Origin: Mycobacterium colombiense
GTDB taxonomy: Bacteria > Actinomycetota > Actinomycetes > Mycobacteriales > Mycobacteriaceae
Reading direction: 5' to 3'
Length of the DNA stretch: 64,000 nucleotides
Assembly (NCBI RefSeq): GCF_001953985.1
Contig: NZ_MBEI01000043.1
Coordinates: forward strand, 38,196-102,195
In this document: one piece after another, positions 37,821-49,314 of the stretch
Layout of the letters: each line of letters starts with the position of its first letter
Numbering within the stretch: position 1 is the stretch's first letter
Program-made: the position numbers and the translations under genes
The notes under the pieces: generated by a model
Seen by the model: the letters and a program-made list of their open reading frames with translations, nothing else
The model's database searches: none
What the model was told of the DNA's origin: nothing

Positions 37821-38702
37821 ATGGCGTTGTTGTGGTGGGACACAACCAGTCTTATCTGGCGGACCGCCGAGAACAGTTGCAGGAGAAAAGCGTTGCGAAC
37901 AACGGCCTCGGCGACCGCCGGTCGGCCGACCACGCAGCACCGAGTGCAGCGGTGTGCTCCAGATAGCCAGTCACCCCGCGAAGACTCCGATAGCGGCGAT
38001 GTCTTTAAGGCGCTGGTCGAGTCGGGAATCTTCAGCAGGACCAATCCCGAGGCGGTGTCCGCCTGGGCCAAGCAGCTCGCACCCGAGCAGTTCGGGCCCG
38101 GATACGTCGTGGACACTCAGCGTGGTCCCGCGCGACGCCTGTACGTGATCATTGCCGGTAAAGCCAAGGTCACATACCGGGTTCCCGACGGTAGTGAAGT
38201 CATCCTGACGATCCTGGGACGGCACGAAACATTCGGCGTAGTAGCGCTTTTCGATCCGTGCTCGCCAGAAACCAGTGTAATCACCCTCACCGATATGCTG
38301 GCGGTGCCGATTGAACGCGATCAACTGATGACGTGGATGGTTGGACATCCCGAGATCAGCGAGCAGGTTCTGCGCCTTTTCGCCCGGTGGGCAGACGCAA
38401 CGACGAACTCGCTGGCCGACTTCGCATTCGCGGATACCCAGGAGCGCATCGCGAGCCGACTGCTGTCTTTACGCAAACGGTTCGGCCGGCGGGAGGGCGA
38501 TGTGGTGAGAGTGGTGCATGACCTGACATTGAAGGAGTTCGCTCGTCTCGTCGGCGTTGCACCGAGGACGACCGTTGCAATTCTGCGCGACTTCGAGGAG
38601 CGCGGCTGGATCCGGTTGGAGGACAACAGCGTTGTCATTGTCGACGGGCACGCGCTCGCGTCTTTGAGACTGATCAATACCTCGGAGGCGTCTTGTGCTT
38701 GA
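37821..38702 (+). CDS. Crp/Fnr-family regulator
   Basis: A 293-residue regulator; ATG 37821 has AGGTGA six bases upstream. Residues 1-60 are an unusual Arg/Ser/Thr-rich extension. A cNMP-binding-like domain covers about 65-185 (RRLYVIIAGKAKVTY, ILGRHETFGVVALFD) and a Crp-type winged helix follows (LTLKEFARLVGVAPRTTVAILRD split near residues 235-257). There are no Fnr-type Cys clusters. Its stop overlaps the next gene by 8 bp, so it likely regulates the oxidoreductase run 38695-43672. A later start, GTG 37944, would remove most of the extension. Confidence 0.88.
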   Translation: MALLWWDTTSLIWRTAENSCRRKALRTTASATAGRPTTQHRVQRCAPDSQSPREDSDSGDVFKALVESGIFSRTNPEAVSAWAKQLAPEQFGPGYVVDTQRGPARRLYVIIAGKAKVTYRVPDGSEVILTILGRHETFGVVALFDPCSPETSVITLTDMLAVPIERDQLMTWMVGHPEISEQVLRLFARWADATTNSLADFAFADTQERIASRLLSLRKRFGRREGDVVRVVHDLTLKEFARLVGVAPRTTVAILRDFEERGWIRLEDNSVVIVDGHALASLRLINTSEASCA

Positions 38703-39717
38703 TCGATTCACCCTGACGGATCTGAGTGTTCGGATGCTGGGGGCGCCGATGGCCGGAGGCCCGTCGACGCCTGAGCTGGCGGCCGCGGTGACCAGCGCCG
38801 GCGGACTCGGCTTTCTCGCGGCTGGCATGTCGTCGGCCGGAGACTTAGCCGACGCCATCGTCGCGGCGCGCAGGCTGACACCTGGTCCACTCGGGGTGAA
38901 TCTCTTCGTGCCCCAACGGCCGGCGGGCGAGCCCGAACAGATCGCCGCGTTCGCCGCGGCGTTGGCTGAGGAGGCCGAATGCTACGGCATAGCTCTCGGT
39001 GAGCCATGTGGTGGCGACAACGAGTGGACCGCGAAACTCGAGGTGGTGTGCGACCTGCGGCCGGAGGTGGTGTCGTTCACGTTCGGCTCACCGAGCAAAG
39101 ACGAGTGCCGGCGTCTCAAGGGTGTCGGGATCTTGAACCTCGCGACAATCACCACGATCCGCGAAGCGATGATTGCGCTGAGCGCCGGCGTGGATGCGTT
39201 GGTGGCCCAAGGTCCCGGTGCGGGCGGGCATCGCGCGACATTCGACGCGCTTGCCTCACCGCCCGGGCATCCGCTGGAGGATCTGGTCACCGCCCTGGTG
39301 AACTGTTTCGACTGTCCCGTCGTCGCGGCCGGGGGACTGGGAACATCTCGTGATGTCAGCCGGCTGCGCGCTGCCGGTGCCGCGGCGGTGCAACTAGGCA
39401 CGGCGTTCTTGCTCGCCGACGAGGCCGGAACCAATCCGGTGCACAGGGCGGCATTGCGCGATCCGCGGTTCATCGAAACGGTGGTGACGCGCGTGTTCAC
39501 CGGGCGGTACGCCCGCGCATTGCGTAACCGATTCATCGAAAAGCACGATGGCGAGGCGGTATTCGGCTTTCCCGACGTAGCGATGATGACCGCACCGATC
39601 CAGGCTGCCGCAGTGAAATTGGGCGATCCGCACGGCACCGCACTGTGGGCTGGTGCCGCCTTCCGTCATACGAAGACAGGCCCGGCCGCCGACATCGTGC
39701 GCGAGCTGGCCGGCTGA
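38695..39717 (+). CDS. Nitronate monooxygenase / 2-nitropropane dioxygenase-like flavoprotein
   Basis: A 340-residue FMN TIM-barrel protein starting at a GTG inside the end of the Crp-type gene. Motifs are LGAPMAGGPSTPELAAAV, the FMN phosphate region VVAAGGLGTSRDV and AVQLGTAFLLADE. ALVAQGPGAGGHRAT contains the class I His region. Many mycobacterial members act in lipid or polyketide metabolism rather than on nitronates, so the substrate is left open. Confidence 0.88.
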   Translation: MLDRFTLTDLSVRMLGAPMAGGPSTPELAAAVTSAGGLGFLAAGMSSAGDLADAIVAARRLTPGPLGVNLFVPQRPAGEPEQIAAFAAALAEEAECYGIALGEPCGGDNEWTAKLEVVCDLRPEVVSFTFGSPSKDECRRLKGVGILNLATITTIREAMIALSAGVDALVAQGPGAGGHRATFDALASPPGHPLEDLVTALVNCFDCPVVAAGGLGTSRDVSRLRAAGAAAVQLGTAFLLADEAGTNPVHRAALRDPRFIETVVTRVFTGRYARALRNRFIEKHDGEAVFGFPDVAMMTAPIQAAAVKLGDPHGTALWAGAAFRHTKTGPAADIVRELAG

Positions 39718-39739
39718 TTACACAGAAAGAGATACCGCA

Positions 39740-40459
39740 ATGGAATCAGGCGACGAGAAGGTCGCGATCATCACCGGCGCATCGCGCGGGATCGGTGCGG
39801 GCTTGGTCGAGGCATACCGCAAGCACGGTTACCGCGTGATCGCCAATTCGCGCACCATCACCGACTCGCCTCACCCCGAAGTCGTCACTGTCGCAGGCGA
39901 TATCGCGGATCCCAACACAGCCGAGCGCCTTGTCGCGGCGGCGGTGGTTCGGTTTGGCCGGATAGACACGCTGGTCAACAACGCCGGTGTCTTCATCTCC
40001 AAGCCCTTCACCAAGTACCACCTCGAAGACTCTGCACGGGTGACGGCGGTGAACCTACTGGGCTTTGTTCACGTCACGCAGCGCGCCATCGACGTGATGC
40101 TCGCGCAGGGCAACGGCGGTCATGTGGTCAACATCACGACCACGCTGGTGGAGCACGCTCAGGGCAAGGTGCCGTCGGCGCTGACCGCGCTCACCAAGGG
40201 CGGCCTCACCGCAGTCACGAAATCGCTCGCCATCGAATACGCCGGGCACGGCATCCGCGTCAACGCCATATCGCCCGGCGTCATCGACACACCCATGCAC
40301 GCCGGCGTCGATGCGCGCGCGTCTTACGCGGGGATGCATCCCCAAAACCGGATAGGCACCGTCGCCGACATCGTGCACGGTGCGCTCTACCTCGAAACGG
40401 CGCCCTTCGTCACCGGCGAGATCCTCCACGTCGACGGCGGACAGAGCGCGGGCCATTGA
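39740..40459 (+). CDS. SDR-family protein lacking the catalytic tyrosine
   Basis: A 239-residue classical-length SDR from ATG 39740, 22 bp after the flavoprotein gene. The cofactor loop TGASRGIG (residues 12-19), NNAG (80-83) and NAISPGVIDTPM are intact. The catalytic YxxxK reads TALTK, with Thr149 in place of Tyr and Lys153 kept, and the Ser position falls in NITTTL. It probably binds NAD(P) but may not be a standard dehydrogenase. Role in the unit unknown. Confidence 0.9.
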   Translation: MESGDEKVAIITGASRGIGAGLVEAYRKHGYRVIANSRTITDSPHPEVVTVAGDIADPNTAERLVAAAVVRFGRIDTLVNNAGVFISKPFTKYHLEDSARVTAVNLLGFVHVTQRAIDVMLAQGNGGHVVNITTTLVEHAQGKVPSALTALTKGGLTAVTKSLAIEYAGHGIRVNAISPGVIDTPMHAGVDARASYAGMHPQNRIGTVADIVHGALYLETAPFVTGEILHVDGGQSAGH

Positions 40460-40498
40460 CCACAACCGCTCGACCCGGAGTCAGGGAGGTAACGACAG

Positions 40499-42184
40499 AT
40501 GTTAACTGCTGCAAGCAATGACGTGGACAACGAATTGGACCGGCGGGTCCGGGCGAACCAGGAGCGCCTGGCCGCTGACTTGAAACAGGACTACGACTTC
40601 ATTGTCTGTGGTGCGGGATCGTCGGGCTGCGTTGTTGCCCGCCGCCTGGCCGAGGATCCCTCAGCCAACGTCCTGTTGCTGGAGGCGGGAGGTAGCGACG
40701 ACATGCCGTGTGTCACCGAATCGAAGCTGTGGCATACGAATCTGGGCAGCGCGAGGGATTGGGCCTTCCAGGCGGAACCGAACCAGCACCTCAACGGCCG
40801 GACGCTGATGCTTTCGATGGGCAAGGTCCTCGGTGGCGGTTCGAGCATCAACCTGATGGCCTGGGCCCGTGGCCACCGGGCCGATTGGGACTTCTTCGCC
40901 GCCGCGTCGGGGAACGAGGCCTGGAGTTACGTGTCGGTCCTCGACATCTACCGGCGTATCGAGGACTGGCATGGAGTCCCAGACCCCGAACACCGGGGCA
41001 GCGGTGGACCTGTTTACGTGCAAGCCAAATGCGATCCTCATCCTGTCGGCCCAATCGTGCTGCAAGCCGCCGAATGTCTGGGTATCGGCCGCTTCGACCA
41101 GGCGAACGGAAAGATGATGGAAGGCAAGGGCGGTGCGGCGATCATCGAAGTTCGAGCTCGCGGCGGCAAACGGCGTTCGGTGTTCCGTTCGTACGCATAT
41201 CCATACATGGACCGGCCTAACCTGACCGTGCTGCCGAATGCTCTCGTTCGGCGCGTGCTCATCGATGGGAGTCGGGCGACCGCAGTGGAGGTCTGTTACC
41301 GCGACGAACTCCGACGATTCCGGGCTGGCGCGGAAGTCGTGCTGTCGATGGGGGCAATCCATACCCCCAAAGTCCTTATGCTTTCCGGGATCGGCGACCA
41401 GGACGTCCTGCAGCCCTTGGGAATACCCGCCAAACACCATCTGCCTGGTGTGGGTCGTAACTTCCAAGACCACCTTGGCTTCTCATGCATCTGGGAAATC
41501 CCCTCCTGCCCTCCTGCCGATCAGCCGGGTGATGCTGTGATGTTCTGGCCGAGCAGGGACGACCGAGACGAGCCCGATCTGTTCGCATGCCAGGGAGCGA
41601 TGCTGCTGGCAAGCCAGGAGAATGCCGCGCGATTCGGCCTACCCGACATGGGCTGGACGATGATCGGCGCGCTGACCCATCCCAGCAGCCGCGGCAGCGT
41701 GCTGTTGACGAGCCCAGATCCCGAGCAGCCCGCCAGGGTGATCCACAACGGTCTGTCACACCCCGACGATCTGCGCCTTGCCATGAAGTGCGTCGAGGAC
41801 ATGCGTGCTGTCGGCAATTCCGCGCTGCTGCGGACCCGGCCATTTTTCAAGCGCGAGATCATGCCTGGCCGTTTGAAGGGTGAAGACCTTGTGGGCTACC
41901 TCCGGGATGCCGCAATTACGTACTGGCACATGGCGGGCACGGCCAAGATGGGCCACGATTCGCTCTCGGTCGTTGACGGCAGCCTGAAGGTTCACGGCGT
42001 CGAAAACCTGCGAGTCGCCGATGCCTCAATCATGCCCAGAATCACCAGCGGAAACACGATGGCGCCCTGCGTGGTCATCGGCGAGCGCGCCGGCGACGAG
42101 ATCAAGTCAGAACATGGGATGTCGGGCCTCGACGTGGCCGCGCTCCGCGACGCCGAATCCGTGAGTGGCTTGGACAGGTCGTGA
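40499..42184 (+). CDS. GMC-family FAD oxidoreductase
   Basis: A 561-residue enzyme of the glucose-methanol-choline family; ATG 40499 follows AGGGAGGT. FAD binding is at GAGSSGCVVARRL (38-50) and GKVLGGGSSINLM, and the C-terminal active-site segments are TYWHMAGTAKMG and NTMAPCVVIGERA. The first holds the catalytic His; at the second, Asn-Thr-Met replaces the more usual Asn-Thr-Asn. GMC enzymes oxidise alcohols, including sterols and choline. Next to a CYP142-like P450, oxidation of a hydroxylated product is plausible. Confidence 0.9.
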   Translation: MLTAASNDVDNELDRRVRANQERLAADLKQDYDFIVCGAGSSGCVVARRLAEDPSANVLLLEAGGSDDMPCVTESKLWHTNLGSARDWAFQAEPNQHLNGRTLMLSMGKVLGGGSSINLMAWARGHRADWDFFAAASGNEAWSYVSVLDIYRRIEDWHGVPDPEHRGSGGPVYVQAKCDPHPVGPIVLQAAECLGIGRFDQANGKMMEGKGGAAIIEVRARGGKRRSVFRSYAYPYMDRPNLTVLPNALVRRVLIDGSRATAVEVCYRDELRRFRAGAEVVLSMGAIHTPKVLMLSGIGDQDVLQPLGIPAKHHLPGVGRNFQDHLGFSCIWEIPSCPPADQPGDAVMFWPSRDDRDEPDLFACQGAMLLASQENAARFGLPDMGWTMIGALTHPSSRGSVLLTSPDPEQPARVIHNGLSHPDDLRLAMKCVEDMRAVGNSALLRTRPFFKREIMPGRLKGEDLVGYLRDAAITYWHMAGTAKMGHDSLSVVDGSLKVHGVENLRVADASIMPRITSGNTMAPCVVIGERAGDEIKSEHGMSGLDVAALRDAESVSGLDRS

Positions 42185-42188
42185 TGCC

Positions 42189-42437
42189 CATGCTCGAATC
42201 ACCAACGCCTTTCTGGAGCGGGTGATGCTAGCGGCGCAGACGGACACCGTTGTGGCGGAACGTTTTCTACGCGTGGTGGGAATGATTGACTCGCCGGTTT
42301 CGCCGCTGCGGCCGGCGATGATGCTGCGGCTCGCCCAAGCCGGTGGTCCGCCGTCACGGCCATCGGCGACCGCCCGTAACGCAATCTGGCCAACCGTCCG
42401 CGCGCAGCGGATAGCTGGATTGGGTTGGGCTACATAG
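42189..42437 (+). pseudogene. Remnant of an FAD-dependent monooxygenase C-terminus
   Basis: The frame here encodes NAFLERVMLAAQTD and FLRVVGMIDSPVSPLRP, which resembles the C-terminal end of group A flavin monooxygenases, where a FLRV(x)nDPP..L..P stretch is typical. Nothing upstream supplies an FAD domain, because the GMC gene occupies it. The frame runs on to a stop at 42435-42437 through non-conserved sequence. I read it as a degraded gene fragment; a small real gene cannot be excluded. Confidence 0.45.
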
Positions 42438-42448
42438 CGTTACCAGCA

Positions 42449-43672
42449 ATGAGCGCTAACGGGAGCGAATCCAAGTTGCAGACCCTTGACGTCGACTTGA
42501 CGGACGGCCGGTTCTACTCTGGCGGCGGCGCGCGCGACGCCTATCGCTGGATGCGCGCGAACCGGCCGGTGTTTCGTGACCGAAACGGGTTGGCCGCGGC
42601 GGCGACGTATCAGGCCGTCATCGATGCAGAGCGCAACCCGCGGCTGTTCATCAACGGCGGTGGCATCAGGCCCGAGTACCCGGGCAAGCCCTACATGGTC
42701 GAAATGGACGATCCGGAACATCTGTTGCGGCGCAGGCTGGTCAGCTCTGCGTTCACCGGCACACGGATACTGCGCAAGATGTCGTCCATCGGCAGGCTGT
42801 GCGACGAGCTGATCGATACGGTGTGTGAGTCAGGGGAGTGTGACTTCGTCCGTGACATCGCGGCGCCGCTGCCGATGGCGGTGATCGGCGACATGCTTGG
42901 TGTGTTGCCCGAGGACCGCGCGATGTTGCTGAAATGGTCCGACGATGTCGTGGGTGGCCCAAGCTCGCCGGACAACGCGCCATCGGTGCAAGCGGTGATG
43001 GACGCATTCGCCGAATACACAGCGTTCACTATGGACGTGATCGCCAAACGCCGGGCGGAGCCATCGAATGACTTGTTCAGTGTCCTGGTGAACGCGGAAA
43101 TCGATGGGCGCAGGTTGTCGGATGACGAAATCGTCTACGAGTCACTACTGATTCTGATCGGCGGCGACGAGACCACCCGGCATACTCTCTCGGGCGGCGT
43201 CGAACAGTTGTTAAGGGATCGCCGCCAGTGGGAAGCGCTGCGCGAAGACCCCGATCTGGTATCTCTGGCGATCGAGGAGATGCTCCGGTGGACCTCGCCG
43301 ATCAAGAACATGTGCCGCACCGTCACCGACCAGATCGAGTTTCACGGCACTCACCTGCGCGCTGGCGAAAAGATCATGCTCCTATTTGAGTCGGCCAATT
43401 TCGACGAAGCAATTTTCGGTGATCCCGAGGACTTCCGCATCGGCCGCAATCCCAACAAGCACTTGGCCTTTGGCTTCGGCACACATTTCTGCCTGGGCAG
43501 CCAGCTGGCGCGACTAGAACTCTCCCTCATGCTCACGGCACTGTTGCGCAGGCTGCCTGACTTGCGCCTGGCCGGCGAGGCCGAGTTGCCTCGGCGGTCG
43601 TCAAATTTCATCAGTGGGCCCGAGGCGATGCCGGTCGTATTCACGCCATCGAAACAATCTGTACCGCAATGA
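42449..43672 (+). CDS. Cytochrome P450, CYP142-like
   Basis: A 407-residue P450 from ATG 42449. The oxygen-activation motif is GGDETT (238-243), ExxR is EEMLR (E277, R280) and the heme-binding loop FGFGTHFCLG has Cys348. Long stretches (AYRWMRANRPVFRDRNGLAA, LPMAVIGDMLGV, ILIGGDETTRHTLSGG) match my memory of M. tuberculosis CYP142A1, which oxidises the cholesterol side chain. It sits outside the usual cholesterol region, so it is probably a paralogue with a related substrate. No ribosome-binding site is obvious. No ferredoxin gene is adjacent. Confidence 0.92.
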   Translation: MSANGSESKLQTLDVDLTDGRFYSGGGARDAYRWMRANRPVFRDRNGLAAAATYQAVIDAERNPRLFINGGGIRPEYPGKPYMVEMDDPEHLLRRRLVSSAFTGTRILRKMSSIGRLCDELIDTVCESGECDFVRDIAAPLPMAVIGDMLGVLPEDRAMLLKWSDDVVGGPSSPDNAPSVQAVMDAFAEYTAFTMDVIAKRRAEPSNDLFSVLVNAEIDGRRLSDDEIVYESLLILIGGDETTRHTLSGGVEQLLRDRRQWEALREDPDLVSLAIEEMLRWTSPIKNMCRTVTDQIEFHGTHLRAGEKIMLLFESANFDEAIFGDPEDFRIGRNPNKHLAFGFGTHFCLGSQLARLELSLMLTALLRRLPDLRLAGEAELPRRSSNFISGPEAMPVVFTPSKQSVPQ

Positions 43673-43844
43673 TTTTAGAGATCTCGATACCCAGATACGT
43701 CGTCTGGCTATCGGCTATCAGCCAGCCTCTTAGCCCGACTGAAAGGAGAATGGTGTGTGCAGCCCTGATATTCGCCAGGCGGCGCCCGAAATGATCTTGT
43801 GGATGGTCCAATCGTCGCCGGTCCCGAGTCGGGTTGAGTAGACG

Positions 43845-44528
43845 ATGCCGACTGACGCATTCGAAATGGCTTTGGTGCACCGCGTTTTCCGGTGCGAGCT
43901 CGAAATTGCTCCAGAGCTGATCCGCAGCGTGCAGCCCGGTCAGCATGGCCGCGCGAAGCGAGCGGCTGGCCACATCCAGAACGTGCTCGCTGCGTTGCAT
44001 CACCACCACATGGCCGAAGACGAGCTGCTGTGGCCAAAGCTTTCGGCACGAATACCCGTGCACGCGAGAGACATTCGGTGTATGGAGACAGAGCACGAGT
44101 TCATTGCGAAGTCAGTGATCAGCGTCAAGTTGTGCCTGGCCGAGTGGGTCAGCGCAGCTGCGTCCCCAATAGTGCATCCTGCGGCCCAGGCGCGGGCCAC
44201 GGACGTGTTGCTCGCCGAGCTCAAGTCGCTCGCGGAGTTGGTCGGTGAGCACCTCAGTGCTGAAGAGGAACGGGTCGTACCACTTGTCAACGAGAACCTG
44301 TCCGATGCCGAGTGGCGTGCGGTGACGGAACGGGGCGCCTCGTTCCTGACTGGCCGCAATATGTGGTTCGGCCTCGCCTTTGTCGCCATGGCGCTGGAGA
44401 CATGCACGGCTGACGAGCGGCGACGCTTCCTGGCCGGCATGCCGCCACCGCAGAGGTGGCTGGTCAGGTTGTTTGCTCGACGAGTCGCGGAGGGTTATCG
44501 CGCTCGACTTGAGCGCATGGGGGACTAG
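43845..44528 (+). CDS. Hemerythrin HHE-domain protein
   Basis: A 227-residue helical protein from ATG 43845. The di-iron ligands of a hemerythrin fold can be traced: His12, the HHHHMAEDE stretch (52-60), ETEHEF (81-86) and EHLSAEEERVVP (135-146). Mycobacterial hemerythrin-like proteins bind oxygen or NO, or take part in redox sensing. It is the last island gene, 50 bp before the comF gene and 172 bp after the P450. A role in oxygen or iron supply to the oxidative genes is possible. Confidence 0.88.
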   Translation: MPTDAFEMALVHRVFRCELEIAPELIRSVQPGQHGRAKRAAGHIQNVLAALHHHHMAEDELLWPKLSARIPVHARDIRCMETEHEFIAKSVISVKLCLAEWVSAAASPIVHPAAQARATDVLLAELKSLAELVGEHLSAEEERVVPLVNENLSDAEWRAVTERGASFLTGRNMWFGLAFVAMALETCTADERRRFLAGMPPPQRWLVRLFARRVAEGYRARLERMGD

Positions 44529-44578
44529 GGCCAAACGTGACGGCTGCTCCTGTCACACCCGACCGCCACACTGGCGCC

Positions 44579-45211
44579 ATGCTGGACCTGTTCCTGCCGG
44601 CCGAATGCGGCGGCTGCGGGGCGCCGTCGACCCGTTGGTGCGACGCGTGTGCCGGCGAGCTGTCGGTGGCCGCCGATCAGCCGCATGTGGTGAACCCGCG
44701 CATCGACCCGGGAGTCCCGGTGTTCGCGCTCGGCCGGTACGCCAACGCCCGCCGGCACGCGATCCTGGCGCTCAAGGAGCAGGGCCGCGCCGACCTCGTC
44801 GACCCGCTGGCGCGTGCGCTGGCCGTCGGCGTGCACCGCCTGTTGTGGTGGGGGATCGTGCCCACCCCGTTGACGGTCGTGCCCGCGCCGACCCGGCGCT
44901 CGGCCGCGCGCCGGCGCGGCGGTGACCCCGTCGCCCGGTTGGCGCGGGCCGCGGTGGCGCGGCATCCGGACATCACCGTCGCGCCGGCCTTGCGGCTCAA
45001 GGCACTGACGCGCGACTCGGTGGGCCTGGGCACCGCCGCGCGCGAGCGCAACGTCGCCGGCCGGGTCGTGTTGCGCGGTGAGCCGCCGCGCACCGAAGTC
45101 ATGGTCGTCGACGACATCGTCACCACCGGAGCGACGGCGCGCGAATCGGTGCGGATCCTGCACGCCGCCGGGGTCCGGGTCGCGGCGGTGCTGGCGATCG
45201 CCGCGGTGTGA
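44579..45211 (+). CDS. ComF-family phosphoribosyltransferase-like protein
   Basis: From ATG 44579 the product is 210 residues, opening MLDLFLPAECGGCG; a GTG at 44537 would add 14. Cysteines in CGGC and CDAC form the N-terminal zinc site, and the C-terminus has the PRPP motif VMVVDDIVTTGAT. In competent bacteria ComFC helps DNA uptake; in mycobacteria the role is not established. It corresponds to Rv3242c and marks the return to conserved order. Confidence 0.9.
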   Translation: MLDLFLPAECGGCGAPSTRWCDACAGELSVAADQPHVVNPRIDPGVPVFALGRYANARRHAILALKEQGRADLVDPLARALAVGVHRLLWWGIVPTPLTVVPAPTRRSAARRRGGDPVARLARAAVARHPDITVAPALRLKALTRDSVGLGTAARERNVAGRVVLRGEPPRTEVMVVDDIVTTGATARESVRILHAAGVRVAAVLAIAAV

Positions 45212-45529
45212 TCGCCGCCGGCTGCGCCCAATCCAAGACCGAGCCAAGAGCATGTGAAGAACTCGCAACAGCTCGACCAAATTAGTGGCATCGGCAGGCG
45301 AACACGAGCTAACGTCGAGAACAACGAAGAACGACTCATCGGTCTGACTCACTGGTCGCGAAATCTCCAGGTGAGACCCATCCGCGGGAAGGGGTGAGTA
45401 ATCGACACCTTGCTCCGGCGGGCAGCCTGCGGCGGTAGCCAGTCTCGAACCGCTCCCACCTCGTCGGCGCATCAAGCAGCCAGGCACGCAGGGCGCGTGT
45501 GACGTGAAGAGAGAAACGAGTTGTCACGT
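45212..45529. other. Intergenic leader region of hpf
   Basis: About 318 bp without a supported gene, probably the promoter and leader of hpf. A 14-codon frame at 45394-45438 exists, but its purine-rich site is too close to the start to support it. A CTCCAG hexamer at 45365-45370 matches the reported MamA site. No clear -10/-35 pair was found. Confidence 0.45.
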
Positions 45530-46207
45530 ATGTCAAGGCTATCCGTGGATTCCGGTCAAATTCTGGACCAACCGCCCGTCACCGACGAGCAAGCCCAACC
45601 GACAACCACCGCCGACGTTGTGTTCAAGGGCCGCAACGTAGAAATCCCCGATCATTACCGTCTGTACGTCTCGCAAAAACTCGCCCGCCTCGAGCGGTTC
45701 GATCGCTCCATTTATCTTTTCGACGTCGAGCTCAAGCACGCGCCCAACCGGCGTCAGCGCAAATCCTGTCAGCGTGTGGAGATCACCGCCCGTGGCCGCG
45801 GCCCGGTGACGCGGGCGGAAGCCTGCGCCAACAGTTTCTACGCCGCGTTCGAGTCGGCGGTCGACAAGCTGGAGAACCGGCTGCGCCGCGTCAAGGACCG
45901 CCGCAAGGTGCACTACGGGGACAAGACCCCGGTGTCACTGGCCGCCGCGACCGCGGTGCCGCCACCCGTCCCGACTGCGCCGCAGCCCCCGCCGGCCGAG
46001 CACGACGGCGGGGAGCCGGACCACGAGCCCGGACGGATCGTGCGGACCAAGGAGCACCCGGCCACGCCGATGACGGTCGACGACGCGCTCTATGAGATGG
46101 AGCTCGTCGGGCACGACTTCTTCTTGTTCCACGACAAGCACACCGAGCGGCCCTGCGTGGTCTACCGACGGCACGCCTACGACTACGGGCTGATCAGGCT
46201 CTCCTGA
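45530..46207 (+). CDS. hpf: Long-form ribosome hibernation promoting factor
   Basis: A 225-residue protein from ATG 45530 (a TTG at 45521 is also in frame). The N-terminal S30AE domain (about 30-135) shows [18 protein letters not shown] and [10 protein letters not shown] Pro-rich linker follows (about 140-170), then the dimerisation domain with [20 protein letters not shown] and [13 protein letters not shown]. The long form joins two 70S ribosomes in stationary phase. It corresponds to Rv3241c and lies upstream of secA1. Confidence 0.93.
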   Translation: MSRLSVDSGQILDQPPVTDEQAQPTTTADVVFKGRNVEIPDHYRLYVSQKLARLERFDRSIYLFDVELKHAPNRRQRKSCQRVEITARGRGPVTRAEACANSFYAAFESAVDKLENRLRRVKDRRKVHYGDKTPVSLAAATAVPPPVPTAPQPPPAEHDGGEPDHEPGRIVRTKEHPATPMTVDDALYEMELVGHDFFLFHDKHTERPCVVYRRHAYDYGLIRLS

Positions 46208-46286
46208 GGTTCGGCGGTACCCACGGGCTCGTCGCCTACCATGGGAGTCGCTTACGAGAAGACTCCTACCAACAGGGGACATAGCT

Positions 46287-49115
<2,829 letters not shown>

Positions 49116-49143
49116 CGCTTCCGGCCCAGCCGCCCGCCTTCCC

Positions 49144-49205
49144 GCGAGCGTGAAGATATCTCCACACTCGGCGGCGAGTGTGCGTCTAACTTCACACTCG
49201 GCGAC
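49144..49205. repeat. Palindromic intergenic repeat (CACACTCGGCG family), two copies
   Basis: Two CACACTCGGCG arms, at 49164-49174 and 49193-49203, are each preceded by an imperfect inverse arm (GCGAGCGTG near 49145; GCGAGTGTG at 49174-49182). The arrangement mirrors the tandem copies at 7087-7148 with about a 29-bp period. It follows secA1 by about 30 bp and so could form its terminator. Confidence 0.7.
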
Positions 49206-49314
49206 AGCAAGTCGACCCGGCAGCAACCCCCATGCCCTAGGCTTATCAGGCATCGGCTTTCGTGTGGCTATACAGACGCCGCGCCGATGACGGGCCGAGA
49301 AAGGGACGAGTTCC

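Noticed and set aside
45394..45438. 14-codon leader peptide before hpf
   Set aside because: The purine-rich stretch abuts the GTG instead of lying 5-10 bases away, and the peptide has no regulatory codon run.
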